DNA of 64,000 nt from Sympetrum striolatum. Taxonomy: Eukaryota > Arthropoda > Insecta > Odonata > Libellulidae. The stretch's first letter is position 1; each line of letters starts with the position of its first letter. The notes beneath the pieces were generated by a model. It was given only the letters and a program-made list of their open reading frames with translations, ran no database searches and was not told the origin of the DNA. Location of the stretch: assembly GCA_947579665.1 (NCBI GenBank), contig CANPUZ010000077.1, positions 1 through 64,000 on the forward strand, given 5' to 3'. Positions 1 to 11,800 of the stretch are shown in pieces. The position numbers and the translations under genes were made by a program.

Positions 1-664
1 GTATTAAATTTAACAAGGTCCTACAAGAGTCATTGTCCCGAGCTCTTTTCTTGACTACATGCTTTTGCCAATCGATGTCTGGAAGATTAAAATCTCCTCC
101 AATTATCATTATGCTATTGTTGTTTTTACGCGAGTAAAAATTTATTTCATCGTTTAGGTTACGCAAAACATGACGCGAAGAGTTGGGCGGCCGGTAAAAA
201 GCACATACATGTAAATTGGGTTTATTTGGCTGACTAATGGTACACCATACGCTCTCGATGCAACTGTTAGGATACGTATGTGAACTACTCCGCAAAGAAC
301 TTTTAACCGCTATAAATACTCCTCCACCCACTTTATCCTGACGGTCCTTACGATAAATCTTAAAATCTTTAGGAAATACTTCGTAGTCATTAATATCGTC
401 TGTTAGCCAGCTTTCGGTGCCTATAATTATGTCAGAGTCGTTACTTCGGATAAGATGTTCAAGATCGGCTACTTTGTTTTTAATGCTTCTACAATTAATA
501 ATGGCAATCGATAGTTCATTTACAATGGGAGAAGCCCGGGAAACGCGTTGATGCTCATCTTCAACTTGCTCAGTAATTTTTAAGGTATTCGATTGTTTAT
601 TAACTTTATTTTCTATATCGGAGCCACTTAAATTAGAAGCATTCCCACAAATTCCCTTTAGCCT
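1..664 (-). CDS. LINE ORF2, N-terminal apurinic-type endonuclease domain (partial)
   Basis: Translation of the minus strand from 664 to the edge gives an uninterrupted reading frame with the endonuclease/exonuclease/phosphatase pattern: a start block NELSIAIINCRSIKNK, the catalytic glutamate in GTESWLTDD, the YRPP block, and the metal-binding GGDFNLPDIDW. This domain nicks target DNA to prime reverse transcription. The frame has no methionine before the endonuclease core; the first is just ahead of GGDFN. The frame opens inside the end of ORF1, one base back from the ORF1 frame, so translation probably depends on frameshifting or an unusual start. The reverse transcriptase lies beyond position 1. 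CR1/L2-type assignment rests on the endonuclease pattern plus the ORF1 type. Confidence 0.85.
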
Positions 665-1701
665 AAAAAAAACCTACAATGCTCGTAAATCCTATGAGCC
701 ACCCCGCTCGCAGCTTCAGCAGTATAGTGAACACCAGAGCCGTTCAAGGCGAGGGGGTACGACAAGAGGGTCGGCCGAAGGTCCACAAAGTCAACTCCCA
801 TGCCCCGACAGAACTCCCACATCCGCGCATTCAGACCATCTATTTTAGTCCGAACGCTTCGGCTGCAGTCACTCCGCGGGACAATGCTGCAGATGGACAG
901 CCGCACATCGATGCCAAGCGACTCCTGCACGCGCTCAACCTCGGAATTCAGGTCCTCAAAAGAACGCAAAATATCCTCGGGAGCGCGGTGACAGGCATCG
1001 TTGACTCCAACATGGGCCACCACCCGCAGCCGAGAGCAACCCGTGCCCCTGGCCGCCGCACCTACCGCACCCGTGACTTGGGCCACATGCCCAGAGGGAA
1101 TACACCAAGATGTAACCCTAATGTCACCTCCCTCCCTCTCCGCCCTACGCCGCAAAGGGGCCACAATACGCTTTACATTAGAGCTCCCTATCAATACAAT
1201 CCCCCCACCCCGACTTCCTTTAGGCGCAGCTACTTTGGAGGGAAGAGGGGCAGGCATGGCCTTCCGAACAGGCTCATCGACACTTTCCAGCACCGAGAAC
1301 TTATTGCGGATAGGGATGGGGTTCGTCGTCACCTCCCCATTGCCCTTGCCAGCCCGCGCTGCTCCTCCACTCCTCGTAGCCACCATCCACTCGGGCTTCA
1401 GGGGGAGAACAGAGCCCGAGAGGTTAGGAGAAGGCATCACCGCCTCCGCGACAGACCAACCAGCGTTTACTCTAGGGCGAGCCCCAGTGGTCGACGTGGA
1501 GGGAACTGACGCAGTTTTGGGAGCCACCCTCCCCCTCATCGAGGTATTCCCACCTCCTAAAACCAACGAGCGAAGCTCTCCAACAACCCTCTCAAGGCGG
1601 CAGATCCGTGCCCACAGGGGGTCGGTGTCCACCTTCCTTTCGCGAGCCAGGACAGACCTGTAGGAAGCCATCCTATTGCTAAAGAATTTACACTGGCTCA
1701 C
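658..1701 (-). CDS. LINE ORF1 protein with SGNH/GDSL esterase-like domain
   Basis: 347 codons, complete from ATG to TAA. A short leucine/arginine-rich helix near residues 30-47 could oligomerise. A low-complexity linker follows, and from about residue 168 to the end there is an SGNH-hydrolase-like fold: GSSN (172-175) as the nucleophile block, GVND (232-235) as the Asn block, and GVHYT (323-327) supplying the catalytic His. Esterase domains of this kind occur in ORF1 of CR1-type LINEs, where they are thought to help form the ribonucleoprotein or act on lipids; the exact role is not settled. A second Met at residue 11 is an alternative start. There is no zinc knuckle. The stop codon sits one codon after a TTTTTTA heptamer and the downstream frame is ORF2. 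Confidence 0.85.
   Translation of the reverse strand: MSQCKFFSNRMASYRSVLARERKVDTDPLWARICRLERVVGELRSLVLGGGNTSMRGRVAPKTASVPSTSTTGARPRVNAGWSVAEAVMPSPNLSGSVLPLKPEWMVATRSGGAARAGKGNGEVTTNPIPIRNKFSVLESVDEPVRKAMPAPLPSKVAAPKGSRGGGIVLIGSSNVKRIVAPLRRRAEREGGDIRVTSWCIPSGHVAQVTGAVGAAARGTGCSRLRVVAHVGVNDACHRAPEDILRSFEDLNSEVERVQESLGIDVRLSICSIVPRSDCSRSVRTKIDGLNARMWEFCRGMGVDFVDLRPTLLSYPLALNGSGVHYTAEAASGVAHRIYEHCRFFLG
664..672 (-). promoter_or_regulatory. Putative -1 ribosomal frameshift site at the ORF1/ORF2 junction
   Basis: The minus strand has eight T followed by A, GGC and the ORF1 stop TAA. In the ORF1 frame the heptamer reads T TTT TTA, the X XXY YYZ pattern of eukaryotic -1 slippery sites. After a one-base slip the ribosome reads AGG CTA AAG and continues in the open ORF2 frame, which has no early ATG. 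I did not establish a downstream pseudoknot. Reinitiation or a non-AUG start remain alternatives. Confidence 0.5.
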
Positions 1702-2394
1702 TATATGGGGAACTTAAACGAAAACAACTAACAATGAACAATGAGTTACCACCCGCTGTGCTTTACCTGGCTGACCTAACCTGTGTAGAGGGGCTAGGTT
1801 TCTAACTTCGGAGACAAAATATATACACTAACTAAAGGATTACCGTGAGAGGAATTTCTCTGTGCAAGTGATTCGTATAAAGTTTAAAATAAATAAATTA
1901 GATTATACAGGCAAAAATGGAAGTTAGCGCCGCAGATGATTAAGTGTTACAGTAAAATACACTAAGTAGGCTCGTAAGTAGAATATATAAATTAAGATAG
2001 CAGAGTTAGCGGTTATCGGAAGTTATGACAAAATAAATAAGACCCAAAAGCACACAAGTAAAGTTAGGCGATAAACCTAGTCAATAAAGGATAGAAAATA
2101 AAATAAATAAAAAGATAGAGGGTACTTAACGCTCACGCAGTCTTGGATCGCAGCTTCGAAGGTGCGATGTAACACTACTGGAAGAAGAGCGCCAAACACA
2201 ACGAAAAGATTTACTAAACTATGAACGAAACACTAAATAAGAAGTAAAAATATAATATGCACTGAAGAAGTAAACTAAAATAACTCAGAAGAGTAGCTTA
2301 AAACTACACGGTTGGAGCAGGTAGTACTCTGCGTCTCAGCAGGTGATCTCAGGAGAGAGAGAAGGCACGTCCGTCTCCTTTGACAGCTAGGTCA
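1702..2394 (-). other. LINE 5' untranslated region (inferred)
   Basis: About 690 bp without a coding frame lie upstream of ORF1 on the minus strand and end where the inverted repeat begins. The outer part (about 2,290-2,394) is more GC-rich than the rest and contains GAGA-type tracts. This is a reasonable size for a CR1-like 5' UTR with an internal promoter, but no promoter element can be identified with confidence. Confidence 0.45.
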
Positions 2395-2627
2395 AGCTTA
2401 TTCTTAACTTAGTACTTACTTAGTAAGTTATTACTTTAGTAGTATATTTGAGTATATACATTATTGTACAATTTATTCAAATTATGTTCGATGTTCTTTA
2501 TTTTTCATCCGCTTTCCTTTTCGCTTTCCTACGATAGAGTAATAGATTTTTTAACGTCTCAGACCGATGAGGAATACCGGAGAATATAATATAACTTAAC
2601 ACGCGAGTAATATTACCCCTCCTTGAT

Positions 2628-2762
2628 GTTATAGTACTAGTAACACTGCTGAAAGTGCTTAGAAGGCTTAGAATTTTTCACGCATTGGCTCTCACTGGGA
2701 ATCGAACCCAATACAGCTTTAACCAAAGGAAAACGCGCTGTCCACGTGACTATCTTAGAGCC
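2628..2762 (-). mobile_element. tRNA-derived SINE in the left arm
   Basis: The tRNA-like head (2,687-2,762, minus strand) has the B-box GGTTCGATTCC and acceptor-like ends GGCTCT and AGAGCC. The tail contains the block GCACTTTCAGCAGTG. It is the inverted partner of the SINE at 14,471 in the right arm, so it was present before the inverted duplication formed. Related copies are at 62,371-62,499 and, more weakly, 23,571-23,690. Confidence 0.75.
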
Positions 2763-2770
2763 TCGCCCCC

Positions 2771-2803
2771 CTCCCTCCTTCCATTGGACCAGGAAGGAGG
2801 GAG
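2771..2803. repeat. Purine/pyrimidine hairpin beside the left-arm SINE
   Basis: CTCCCTCCTTCC at 2,771-2,782 and its reverse complement at 2,792-2,803 are separated by 9 bases. The same hairpin is kept in the right arm at 14,430-14,462. Confidence 0.7.
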
Positions 2804-3071
2804 TCTACCCCCTAGTCTTCATAGTTTTCCTTAATATAAATCACCACCGAAATAAGATTTAATCAACCGAAAAACAATTCAATTTCAATTTACATTAAAT
2901 TTTAACTCCTTGATAATAATCCTCGTAGATTCCTCGTCTACCCTTAGTTACGTTATGACTCAAAGTTAAATAACTTTACAAATATATCATTCTGCTAATA
3001 TTTTTCGTGAATCGAATAAAAATAAATTGAATATTATTTACATATGACGTTTTATATCGAGTGAAGGTCTG

Positions 3072-3379
3072 GCTGTAATGCAAATGAGCATCGATCTGCG
3101 AATTTGAATCGGAACATAATTTTATAAGCATAACTAAAGCAATTAAGTAATTCTTATAAAAACGTAAAAAAATCATTGAATTTGCGAGAAACCTATCTTT
3201 TATACAAACAATAACTCTTATAACGTTTAATATTTTATTGTGGAATATCTCTCCAAGGAAAAGAGATGAGTACACACTAATTTTATGATAAGAAGCTATA
3301 AATAATATATACAAGAGAAAATCATGCAAAAGTATTATTGTTTTTAATCTCCTTTGGAAACCTACGCAATAGATTCCCT
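3072..3379. repeat. Insertion present only in the left palindrome arm
   Basis: Both arms share the sequence around GTGAAGGTCTG and GAATGTAGTAC, but the left arm has about 308 extra AT-rich bases between them where the right arm has about ten. It is either an insertion on the left or a deletion on the right. No terminal repeats or coding potential were recognised. Confidence 0.7.
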
Positions 3380-6300
3380 GAATGTAGTACTTGATCAATG
3401 CTTCCTTCGATGGAACATCTTGGGACGCAACTCAATCAAAAACAATCAAGTCCACGTATAGAAGAACAGCTCAATTAGCACGATTATGATCTGGTTGGCA
3501 TTCTCATCCAAGTGAATTAATCTCAAAGGTATTTGATTGGTCCGAATTGGAATTGGGTTATGATGAAACCTTATAAACTTCATTTCCCTCAAACTAAACC
3601 GGAATGATAAAAAAAGGCTAGAGATATTAATTTTCCTACTTTTACAGTGCCCATCCGAATGATAGTAAGTTAACTTGAACAACATATTAAATCAGTACAT
3701 AAGGATGATATTACTCAAAGTTTATGTTTATTATCGCTTATGCTTGTTTATGCTGTAGTCTACATAATACAATGAAATGTACTTTAAATTCCTTGGTTCG
3801 TCAGGTAATACATCGCCTTGAACAATGAAATTCAAAGCGAAAGAATCCAAGGTCGTTGAAGCAAAACATCGAGATAAACGAAACTCTTCACAAAATATTG
3901 CTCGCTAATTTTGTAAAGAATTTTACCGAAAAATGAACGGAAAGGGAAAGCTAAAACAGCCTTGTGTACGTTTGCAAGTAACTCTCACTTCTCTTTACAG
4001 AGATTTAGAACGAGGCGGAAAGCGAAAGTTCAAGCTAATGACTCACGAAGCGAAGCAAGAAGCCAAATCGGAAAATATCATGGCTCCCGAAATGAAGTGC
4101 TCAACTATGACTAGTTCAGTGATAGCGCAATATCAACGACTACCGATGAATATCATCGTAGAATTTTATCTAAACTTCGGGTTAATAATTTATATCGATA
4201 ATTCTCATCGTAGAATGGTATGGCTGTTACTAGTATAACATGCTACCTTTTCCTTTTATAGATATTAAGAGTAAACGCGAAAAGGTATGCGTTTATTAGT
4301 GACTTATGGGGAAAGGCACGTTACCTAAATTAAGTAGGTAGAAAAGGAAAAGAATTGAAAGAGATGCTAAGAATTGTGAAGTTCTGAAGCTCAGGTTCAT
4401 TATATTCAAGAACGATATCCTATGAAAGAATTTAAGAATATAGTTTAAGAGATAGTTTTGTTATGAAATTACACTCTAATAGATACGAATACCCAATTAA
4501 AATCTATATAATTTTTTCCTTATTTATGTGAAGGGCTTTTCGTATCCTTACGCATGACAGAGCGCAATATATATTTATCTTATGTCGGCGGTTACTGTCT
4601 CCAGCTCATTGTTCAAAAAATACGATAGAGCGAATAAAGTTAAATGGAGACATCAGGATACCGGATCAATCATTGAAACTCGTAAGCAAATGATTAATAA
4701 GCGATTAAGACGCAGAGAATTGACTCAACGACCATAAAAAGCTCTGAAAAGGTGAAGAAATTGCCTAGACTCTTCTGCTATTCCATTTCATTCCAATCGT
4801 TGCTTCTCCAGCGAATATATATTAATATAAGAGCATGCTTTACCATATGCACTTGAGTTGCGAAGAGTTATGTGGAACGATCGCGTCGTCGACTGAATAA
4901 TATGATAAAGCATGCAATCGCAAAATAAAGGTTTCAGATTCCATTTTAACATCAATTCTTGCGATAAAGGTACAAAAACGAATAATTAGAACAATTCGTA
5001 CCTGTAACGAGGTGTTCGAATGTTGGAAAGAGCGGCTTGAGAACTGAAGCCCACCTCTGCCCATGAAAATCACTTTCACGCACAAAATCAATTGACATCT
5101 GTTTCACTACGGCTAAGGTTCCTTTCTCAAACATCGGCTATTCTTCAACAAACATGTCTAAAGGTATTAGAGTTTCGGAACGATATTAGCAAATATCAAC
5201 AAATTCTATGGCTCGCGAACACCTTTAATTGTAGTATCACATGGGCTAGTTCTATCTAAAAGGGCTTACATAGAGTCTAAAAAATATTCTTCAAAACGAG
5301 TTTAAGTTCAAAGAAAACCTGCGATAGACTATTTATCTACAAAAAGTGATCTAATATCTATGCTTATGGATAACAGCCTAACTCTATAAGGGCGGGGTGA
5401 ATGCCAGCAACAAATTTCAACAGGGCTTCTGATAATTGATAAGAAAGTGTATTAGTAGTTTTATCTGATTAAATTATAACGAGTTACACAAACAAGTTAA
5501 GTTAGTGTCAGCTGATGGCCAGTCGAGATGAAGGGGAAAAGAAGGAACCATATTGCTACAAGACATAAATGTACTTCAAAACGTATTTCGATACTTAGAA
5601 ATCTAATACTGCAACTTCAAGCAATGAAGAACCTTCCGAATTATGGTATATAAGTAATAAATATGGAATTATGGAAACCATCCGAGTTATGTCCAGCTCT
5701 CGTTTGAAAAACTGCAATCAGCATCATTGAATAACTGCAGTTAAAATTAATATTGATAAAAAGAAAGGATCTAGATAAATTATAGTTTTCGTAATACAAC
5801 TAACTCGCGATGCAATGCAAAAATAATTTACAAGCGGCATTACACGTGAAAAACTCTCAATTAAATATAATAAAAGGTTAGAGTATTAAGTGCGCTTACC
5901 AAATTGATCACATTTCGTTCCTCTCGTTTCTTCCGCGAGGGTTATTCCGTGGACCCTTTCGAAACGAAGTACTGCAGAGGCCCATCGATGAGAGGATTGA
6001 AAGTTATCTTTTAAAACCTGGAAAAATAGAAATACCAAATAAGTAAAACATCAATTAATTTCATCCAGACAAGAATTGTACTCAACGCCCATGAATAGGT
6101 ATACTTCATAACGAATAAGTTTAAAATTAGAATGTCCGTTATATGAAACCCCTATTTACGCGCCATCTACTGTGTTAGATATAAAACAAAATACAGGTGG
6201 AATGCTAACAATCGGATAAATAAAGCAACAAGTTTTCAGGGACAGTGATGAATATCGAAAAAAAATCACAATTTCGATTTCCTCAAATTAGATAGCGGCG

Positions 6301-8707
6301 ATCCATTTTTGGAATAAAACACGAAACGTGTTTATCAATACAATTTTAATGAAGTATAAATTTTAATCAGAGGCTCAAGGAAATGCAATTTTCAAATACT
6401 GATTTCCGAAAATTTTGCCAGACGGATATTGCAAACAGCGAGTGCGTAGGAGATTCCCGTTGACGAGTACCACATGCGTCAGACCTATCTACTAGAGCTA
6501 CTTCTCTTAAATTAAGCATTCAGGGGGGTAATACCATTGATCATTTAAGCTTCAACTGAATTTTCTTTGATTCGCTTAAGTCAGCCACTCAAGAACTTTA
6601 GACGAAACGTAGTCATCAAATAAAATTAACTAATGATTACCAAATCGAATTTTAATCGTAAAATACGTGGAGACTAAATTTGAAGCGAGTGCATTTTGTT
6701 TGTTTGTTAGGATTTAAGCGATGCCCTAACTCAATATATTATACAAATACGTAAACTATACACGAAATTCCGCGACAAAAACTTCGAAAATACGGGAACT
6801 TTTAGCTCCAAAAAGGAATTTTCTCTTAAAAGAAAATTCGCAATCAATATTCAAATAAGATGTTTCGTTCAACTTACCATTATAAGGAAATCCTGGGTGA
6901 CGACCACGAACATATTCTGGTCTTCAAACGTCGTTCTTTCTTTTTTTAATGGAAATTTCGTTTAAGGAATATTAGTTATTGCAAAAAGAAATCGAATTGC
7001 TTTGAAATGTCACTTACTTTTACCAATTTCCAAATCCAACGGAAGTCACAAAATTTAAATTTTAACGGAAATTTTAAAACAATTGACATAACTTCCGCAC
7101 CAGACGGGTTCTCAGCAGCAACTGAGGAAATTTCCATCAGGACAACGGCTGAACAAGAGAGCTGAAATCTGATTGGTCGAATTAGGATAATCCCTCCCCA
7201 CAACTCAAATAAAAAAGTTTCATTAATAATAATTACAATTAAATTGGTATTCAATTTTATGAAGTACCTTCTTTATTTTAATTAAAAATTGTTTAGAATA
7301 TTATTTTTCGTTAATAAAAGTATTTATTTATATTTCGAGTTAATTTTGTCGTTTCCTCCAATGGGAATGCTCGTAACATCGTAGTATTTTACTGTCTAAT
7401 TATAAGTTTTGAAATTGTAATATTTCTATTTGTTTAACATGATTACTATCAATCGTTTAATATTAAAAAATATGAATATAATTAATTACTCTTCGTCGGC
7501 CATAACGAAAGAATATATTTAGCGCATTAATTCACTTTTTGATTTACATCAGAAAGAATTTTTAAGATTTTTTCTCGAAGACATTTAAATTGATCGAAAA
7601 CTGTATTTATTCAGAAAGATCTACCCATCGAGAAAAAAACGAGTGCATTACATGATTCTGGAGAATTAAAACCGCTTCGGCTTGAGAAAATCTACATCAC
7701 CTCCTAAAATAAAAAGGAGACGGACTGCTAAAGAATGCAATCGTGAGTAGTATGTTAGAGAAATTTGGAAAGACAACAGAATGTTAGAAGAACACATTTT
7801 TAAATCCTTTACTTACACATTTAATGTAGCACCTCGAGTCCTACAAAGACCTTGTATCCGTCTGGGAAGAAGAGCAGAATTCTAAAAGTATTTCAACCAC
7901 ATTCCATTTCGACCACAAGGTCGAAGGTCTCAATTTTTAAGGAACCTCTCTGTTTGATGCCATTAATATGCTTCGTAAATCCACAAGAATACGAAGCAAT
8001 CACTTCATATTTATACACTTTTCACACGAACTAAAGGAAACCATGTTAAAGACACAAATTTTCGTCGCAGAAACACATTTAACTCTGTCAGTTTCGAAAT
8101 TCTGAAATATATTCTTTTAATGCTAAAACCTCACATCTGATATGGAGTACTCAAGTGATAAGTTATTTTCAACAACGAGAGAAGAGAGACAGATGGACAG
8201 AATGGAAAATAAGGATGATGCTGTCATTATTTTCCATAACATATCATCATGCTGTTGGCGATACTTCACTGAATTCAGTAGTGGATAATAATACTAAGAA
8301 CAAATTACTAGTTTGTCTCTCTTCTATCGTTGGTAACACTATCTTTTCACTCGAATATTCCTTAAGTTAACTTCCACTGTAAACCTGTTGCACACGAACT
8401 GTTAACATTAATCCAAAGGGTAACACCGTCTTGATCAGTTTGCACTAATTCATTTCGCGTCGACTATAATTAAAACTTAAAACTAACTCACTGAATATCG
8501 CCATGCCAGTCACGAACTCCATGTTATCACGAGGTGTTCACGTGTCCTTTAACCGCGCATTTACGCTTTTCCGATCGTCACGAAAAGAATGAAGTATGCA
8601 ATTTGCGTGCGAAGAACTAAGAGTAATGTGAGGTTACTGGCCATGGTCATTATTTTTTTCACATTGGCGGTCTTTGCCCTACTAAATTTACCTGGAATAT
8701 ATTCCTG

Positions 8708-8834
8708 TGGATATACTATATATCTTAAAGTATTACATGAATAGGCTTTCCTGTGAATGTTCCAAGTGTAAGTAATAATGCTGTGAAAAAAGTAAGAATG
8801 CTATACGTTCGGTATGCACTTGAGTTACGAATGG
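8708..8834. other. Central spacer of the giant inverted repeat
   Basis: About 127 bp between the arms show no inverted match. The segment 8,811-8,835 contains GTATGCACTTGAGTTACGA, which resembles a short block also present inside both arms (about 4,843-4,862 and 12,690-12,712). Confidence 0.65.
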
Positions 8835-11800
8835 TCAAGAATATAATCCAGATAAATTAAGAAGGGCTGAAAGACCACCATTGTGAGAAACACAAAGAAC
8901 ATGGCCAGTAACCTCGCATTAATCATAATTCCTCGCAAGCTAATTGCGTACTTCAGTGTTTTCTGACGATCGGAAAAGCGTAAAAGGGCGGTAAAGGACA
9001 CGTGAACACCTCGTGATAACATGGAGTTCGTGACTGGCATGGCGATCTACTGTGAGTTAGTTTTAAGTTTTAATTATAGTCGACGTGAAATGAATTAGTG
9101 CAAACTGATCAAGACGGTGTTACCCTTTGGATTAATGTTAACAGTTCGTGTGCAACAGGTTTACAGTGGAAGTTAACTCATGGAATATTCGAGTGAAAAG
9201 TTAGTGTTACCAACGACAGAAGAGAGACCAACTTGTGCTTTTTTCTCAGTTTTATTATCCACTACTGAATTCAGTGAAGAATGGCGAACGGCGTGGTGAT
9301 ATGTTATGAAAAATAATGACAGCATCATCATTATTTTCCATTCTGTCCATCTGTCTCTCTTCTCTCGTTGTTGAAAATAACTTATCACTTGAGTACTCCA
9401 TATCATATGTGAGGTTTTAGCATTAAAAGAATATATTTCAGAATTTCGAAACTGACAGAGTTAAATGTGTTTCTGCGACGAAAATTTGTGTCTTTAATAT
9501 GGTTTCCTTTAGTTCGTGTGAAAAGTGTATAAATATGAAGTGATTGCTACGTATTCTTGTGGATTTACGAAGCATATTTATGGCATCAAAATGAGAGGTT
9601 CCTAAAGAATTGAGACCTTCGACCTTGTGGTCGAAATGGAATGTGGTTGAAATACTTTTAGAATTCAGCTCTTCTTCCAAGACGGATACAAGGTCTACGT
9701 AGGACTCGAGGTGCTATATAAAACGTGTAAGTAAAGGATATAAACATCTGTTTTTCTAACATTCTGTTGTCTTTCCGTATTTCCCTAACTTACTACTCGC
9801 GATTGCATTCTTTATCAGTCCGTCTCCTTTTTATTTTAGGAGGAGGTTATGTAGATTTTCTCAAGCCGAAGCGATTTTAACTCTCCAGAATCATGTAATG
9901 CACTCGTTTTTTCTTCATGAGTAGCTATTTCTGAATAAATACAGTGTTTTCGATCAATTTAAATGTCTTCGAGAAGATATCTTAAAAAAACTTCCTGATA
10001 TAAATCCATGAAGTGAATTGATGCGCTAAATATATTTTTTCGTTTTGGCCAACGAGGAGTAATTAATTATATTGATATTTTTAAAAATATTAAACGATTT
10101 TTAGTAAACATGGTAAACAAATAGAAATATTACAATTTCTAAACTTAAAATTAGACAGTAAGAAACTACGATGTTACGAGCATTCCCATTGGAGGAAACG
10201 AAAAATTAACTCGAAATATAAATAATTTTTTTATTAACGAAGGCTTATATTCTAAACAATTTTAAATTTAAATAAAGAAGGTTATTCATAAAATTGAATG
10301 TCAATTTAATTATAATTATTATTAATGAAACTGTTTTATTTGAGTTGTGGGGGGGACAGTGACGGATTGTCCTAATTCGACCAATCAGATTTCAGCTCTC
10401 TTGTTCAGCCGTTGTCCTGATGGAAATTTCCTCAGTTGCTGCTGAGAACCCGTCTGGTGCGGAAGTTATGTCAATTGTTTTAAAATTTCCGTTAAAATTT
10501 AAATTTTGTGACTTCCGTTGGATTTGGAAACTGGTAAAAGTAAGTGACATTTCAAAGCATTTCGATTTCTTTTTGCAATAACTAATATTCCTTAAACGAA
10601 ATTTCCTTTAAAAAAAGAAAGAACGACGTTTGAAGACCAGAATATGTTCGTGGTCGTCACCCAGGATTTCCTTATAATGGTAAGTTGAACGAAACATCTT
10701 ATTTGAATATTGATTGCGAGCTTTCTTTTAAGAGATAATTCCATTTTGGAGCTTAAAGTTCTTGCATTTTCGAAGTTTTTGTCGCGGAATTTCGTGTATA
10801 GTTTTCGTATTTGTATAATTTATTGAGTTCGGGCATCGCTTAAATCCTAACAAACATACAAAATGCACTCTCATAAAATTTAGTCTCCACGTACTTTCCG
10901 ATTAAAGCTCGGTTTAGTAATCATATTTGAATTGGATTTGAATACTACGTTCTGTCTAAAGTTCTTGAGTGGCTGACTTAAGCGAATCAAAGAAAATTCA
11001 GTTGAAGCTTAAATGATCAATGGTATTACCCTCCTGAATGCTTAATTTAAGAGAAGTAGCTCTAGTAGATAGGTCTGACGCATGTGATACTCGTCAACGG
11101 GAATCTCCTACGCACTCGCTGTTTGCAATATCCGTCTGGCAAAATTTTCGGAAATCAGTATTTGAAAATTGCATTTCCTTGAGCCTCTGATTAAAATTTA
11201 TACTTCATTAAAATTGTATTAATAAACACGTTTCGTGTTTTATTCCAAAAATGGATCGCCGCTATCTAATTTGAGGAAATCGAAATTGTGATTTTTTTTC
11301 GATATTCATCACTGTCCCTGAAAACTTGTTGCTTTATTTATCCGATTGTTAGCATTCCACCTGTATTTTGTTTTATATCTAACACAGTAGATGGCGCGTA
11401 AATAGGGGTTTCATATAACGGACATTCTAATTTTAAACTTATTCGTTATGACGTATACCTATTCATGGGCGTTGAGTACAATTCTTGTCTGGATGAAATT
11501 AATTGATGTTTTACTTATTTGGTATTTCTATTTTTCCAGGTTTTAAAAGATAACTTTCAATCCTCTCATCGATGGGCCTCTGCTGTTCTTCGTTTCGAAA
11601 GGGTCCACGGAATAACCTTCGCGGAAGAAACGAGAGGAACGAAATTTGATCAATTTGGTAAGAGCACTTAATACTCTAACCATTTATTATATTTAATTGA
11701 GAGTTTTTCACGTGTAATGCCGCTTGTAAATTATTTTTGCATTGCATCGCGAGTTAGTTGTATTACGAAAACTATAATTTATCTAGATCCTTTCTTTTTA

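Larger units (their letters stand above)
1..2394 (-). mobile_element. CR1/L2-like LINE, 5' portion, runs off the left edge
   Basis: Read on the minus strand the order is 5' UTR (2,394-1,702), ORF1 (1,701-658) and the beginning of ORF2 (664-1). ORF1 with an SGNH-esterase-like domain followed by an endonuclease ORF is the arrangement of CR1-type non-LTR retrotransposons (established knowledge). ORF1 is intact, and ORF2 is open as far as visible, so this copy looks fairly young. The presumed 5' end coincides with the outer edge of the giant inverted repeat that begins at 2,395, so the LINE may have inserted at, or hidden part of, that edge. The exact 5' end and any target duplication cannot be fixed because the 3' end is outside the window. 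Confidence 0.8.
2395..8707. repeat. Giant inverted repeat, left arm
   Basis: The arm starts with AGCTTATTCTTAACTTAG and matches, reverse complemented, the sequence ending at 14,837. Hand-matched anchors run along the whole arm: 2,806 with 14,430; 3,470 with 14,070; 4,841 with 12,712; 6,408 with 11,152; 8,502 with 9,040. Identity is uneven: about 10% difference over the outer 300 bp, about 1% at 6,284-6,551, and more than 10% near 8,200-8,370. The left arm carries about 308 bp (3,072-3,379) missing from the right arm. It contains a SINE near its outer end and no convincing gene; the short frames in it are not conserved between arms in a protein-like way. Confidence 0.93.

Noticed and set aside
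679..1663. Plus-strand frames of 276 and 220 codons opposite LINE ORF1
   Set aside because: Shadows of the GC-rich ORF1 on the minus strand; no domain.
8155..9406. Matching short frames in the two palindrome arms (8,155-8,370 plus and 9,173-9,406 minus)
   Set aside because: They match because the arms are inverted copies; substitutions are spread over all codon positions and the partner of the 71-codon frame at 8,825-9,040 is broken in the left arm.
10380..10550. CCAAT box plus ATG-started frame with donor-like GTAAGT in the palindrome arm
   Set aside because: No similarity to a known protein was recognised and no second exon was found; conservation between arms is explained by the high local identity. 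It remains a weak possibility.
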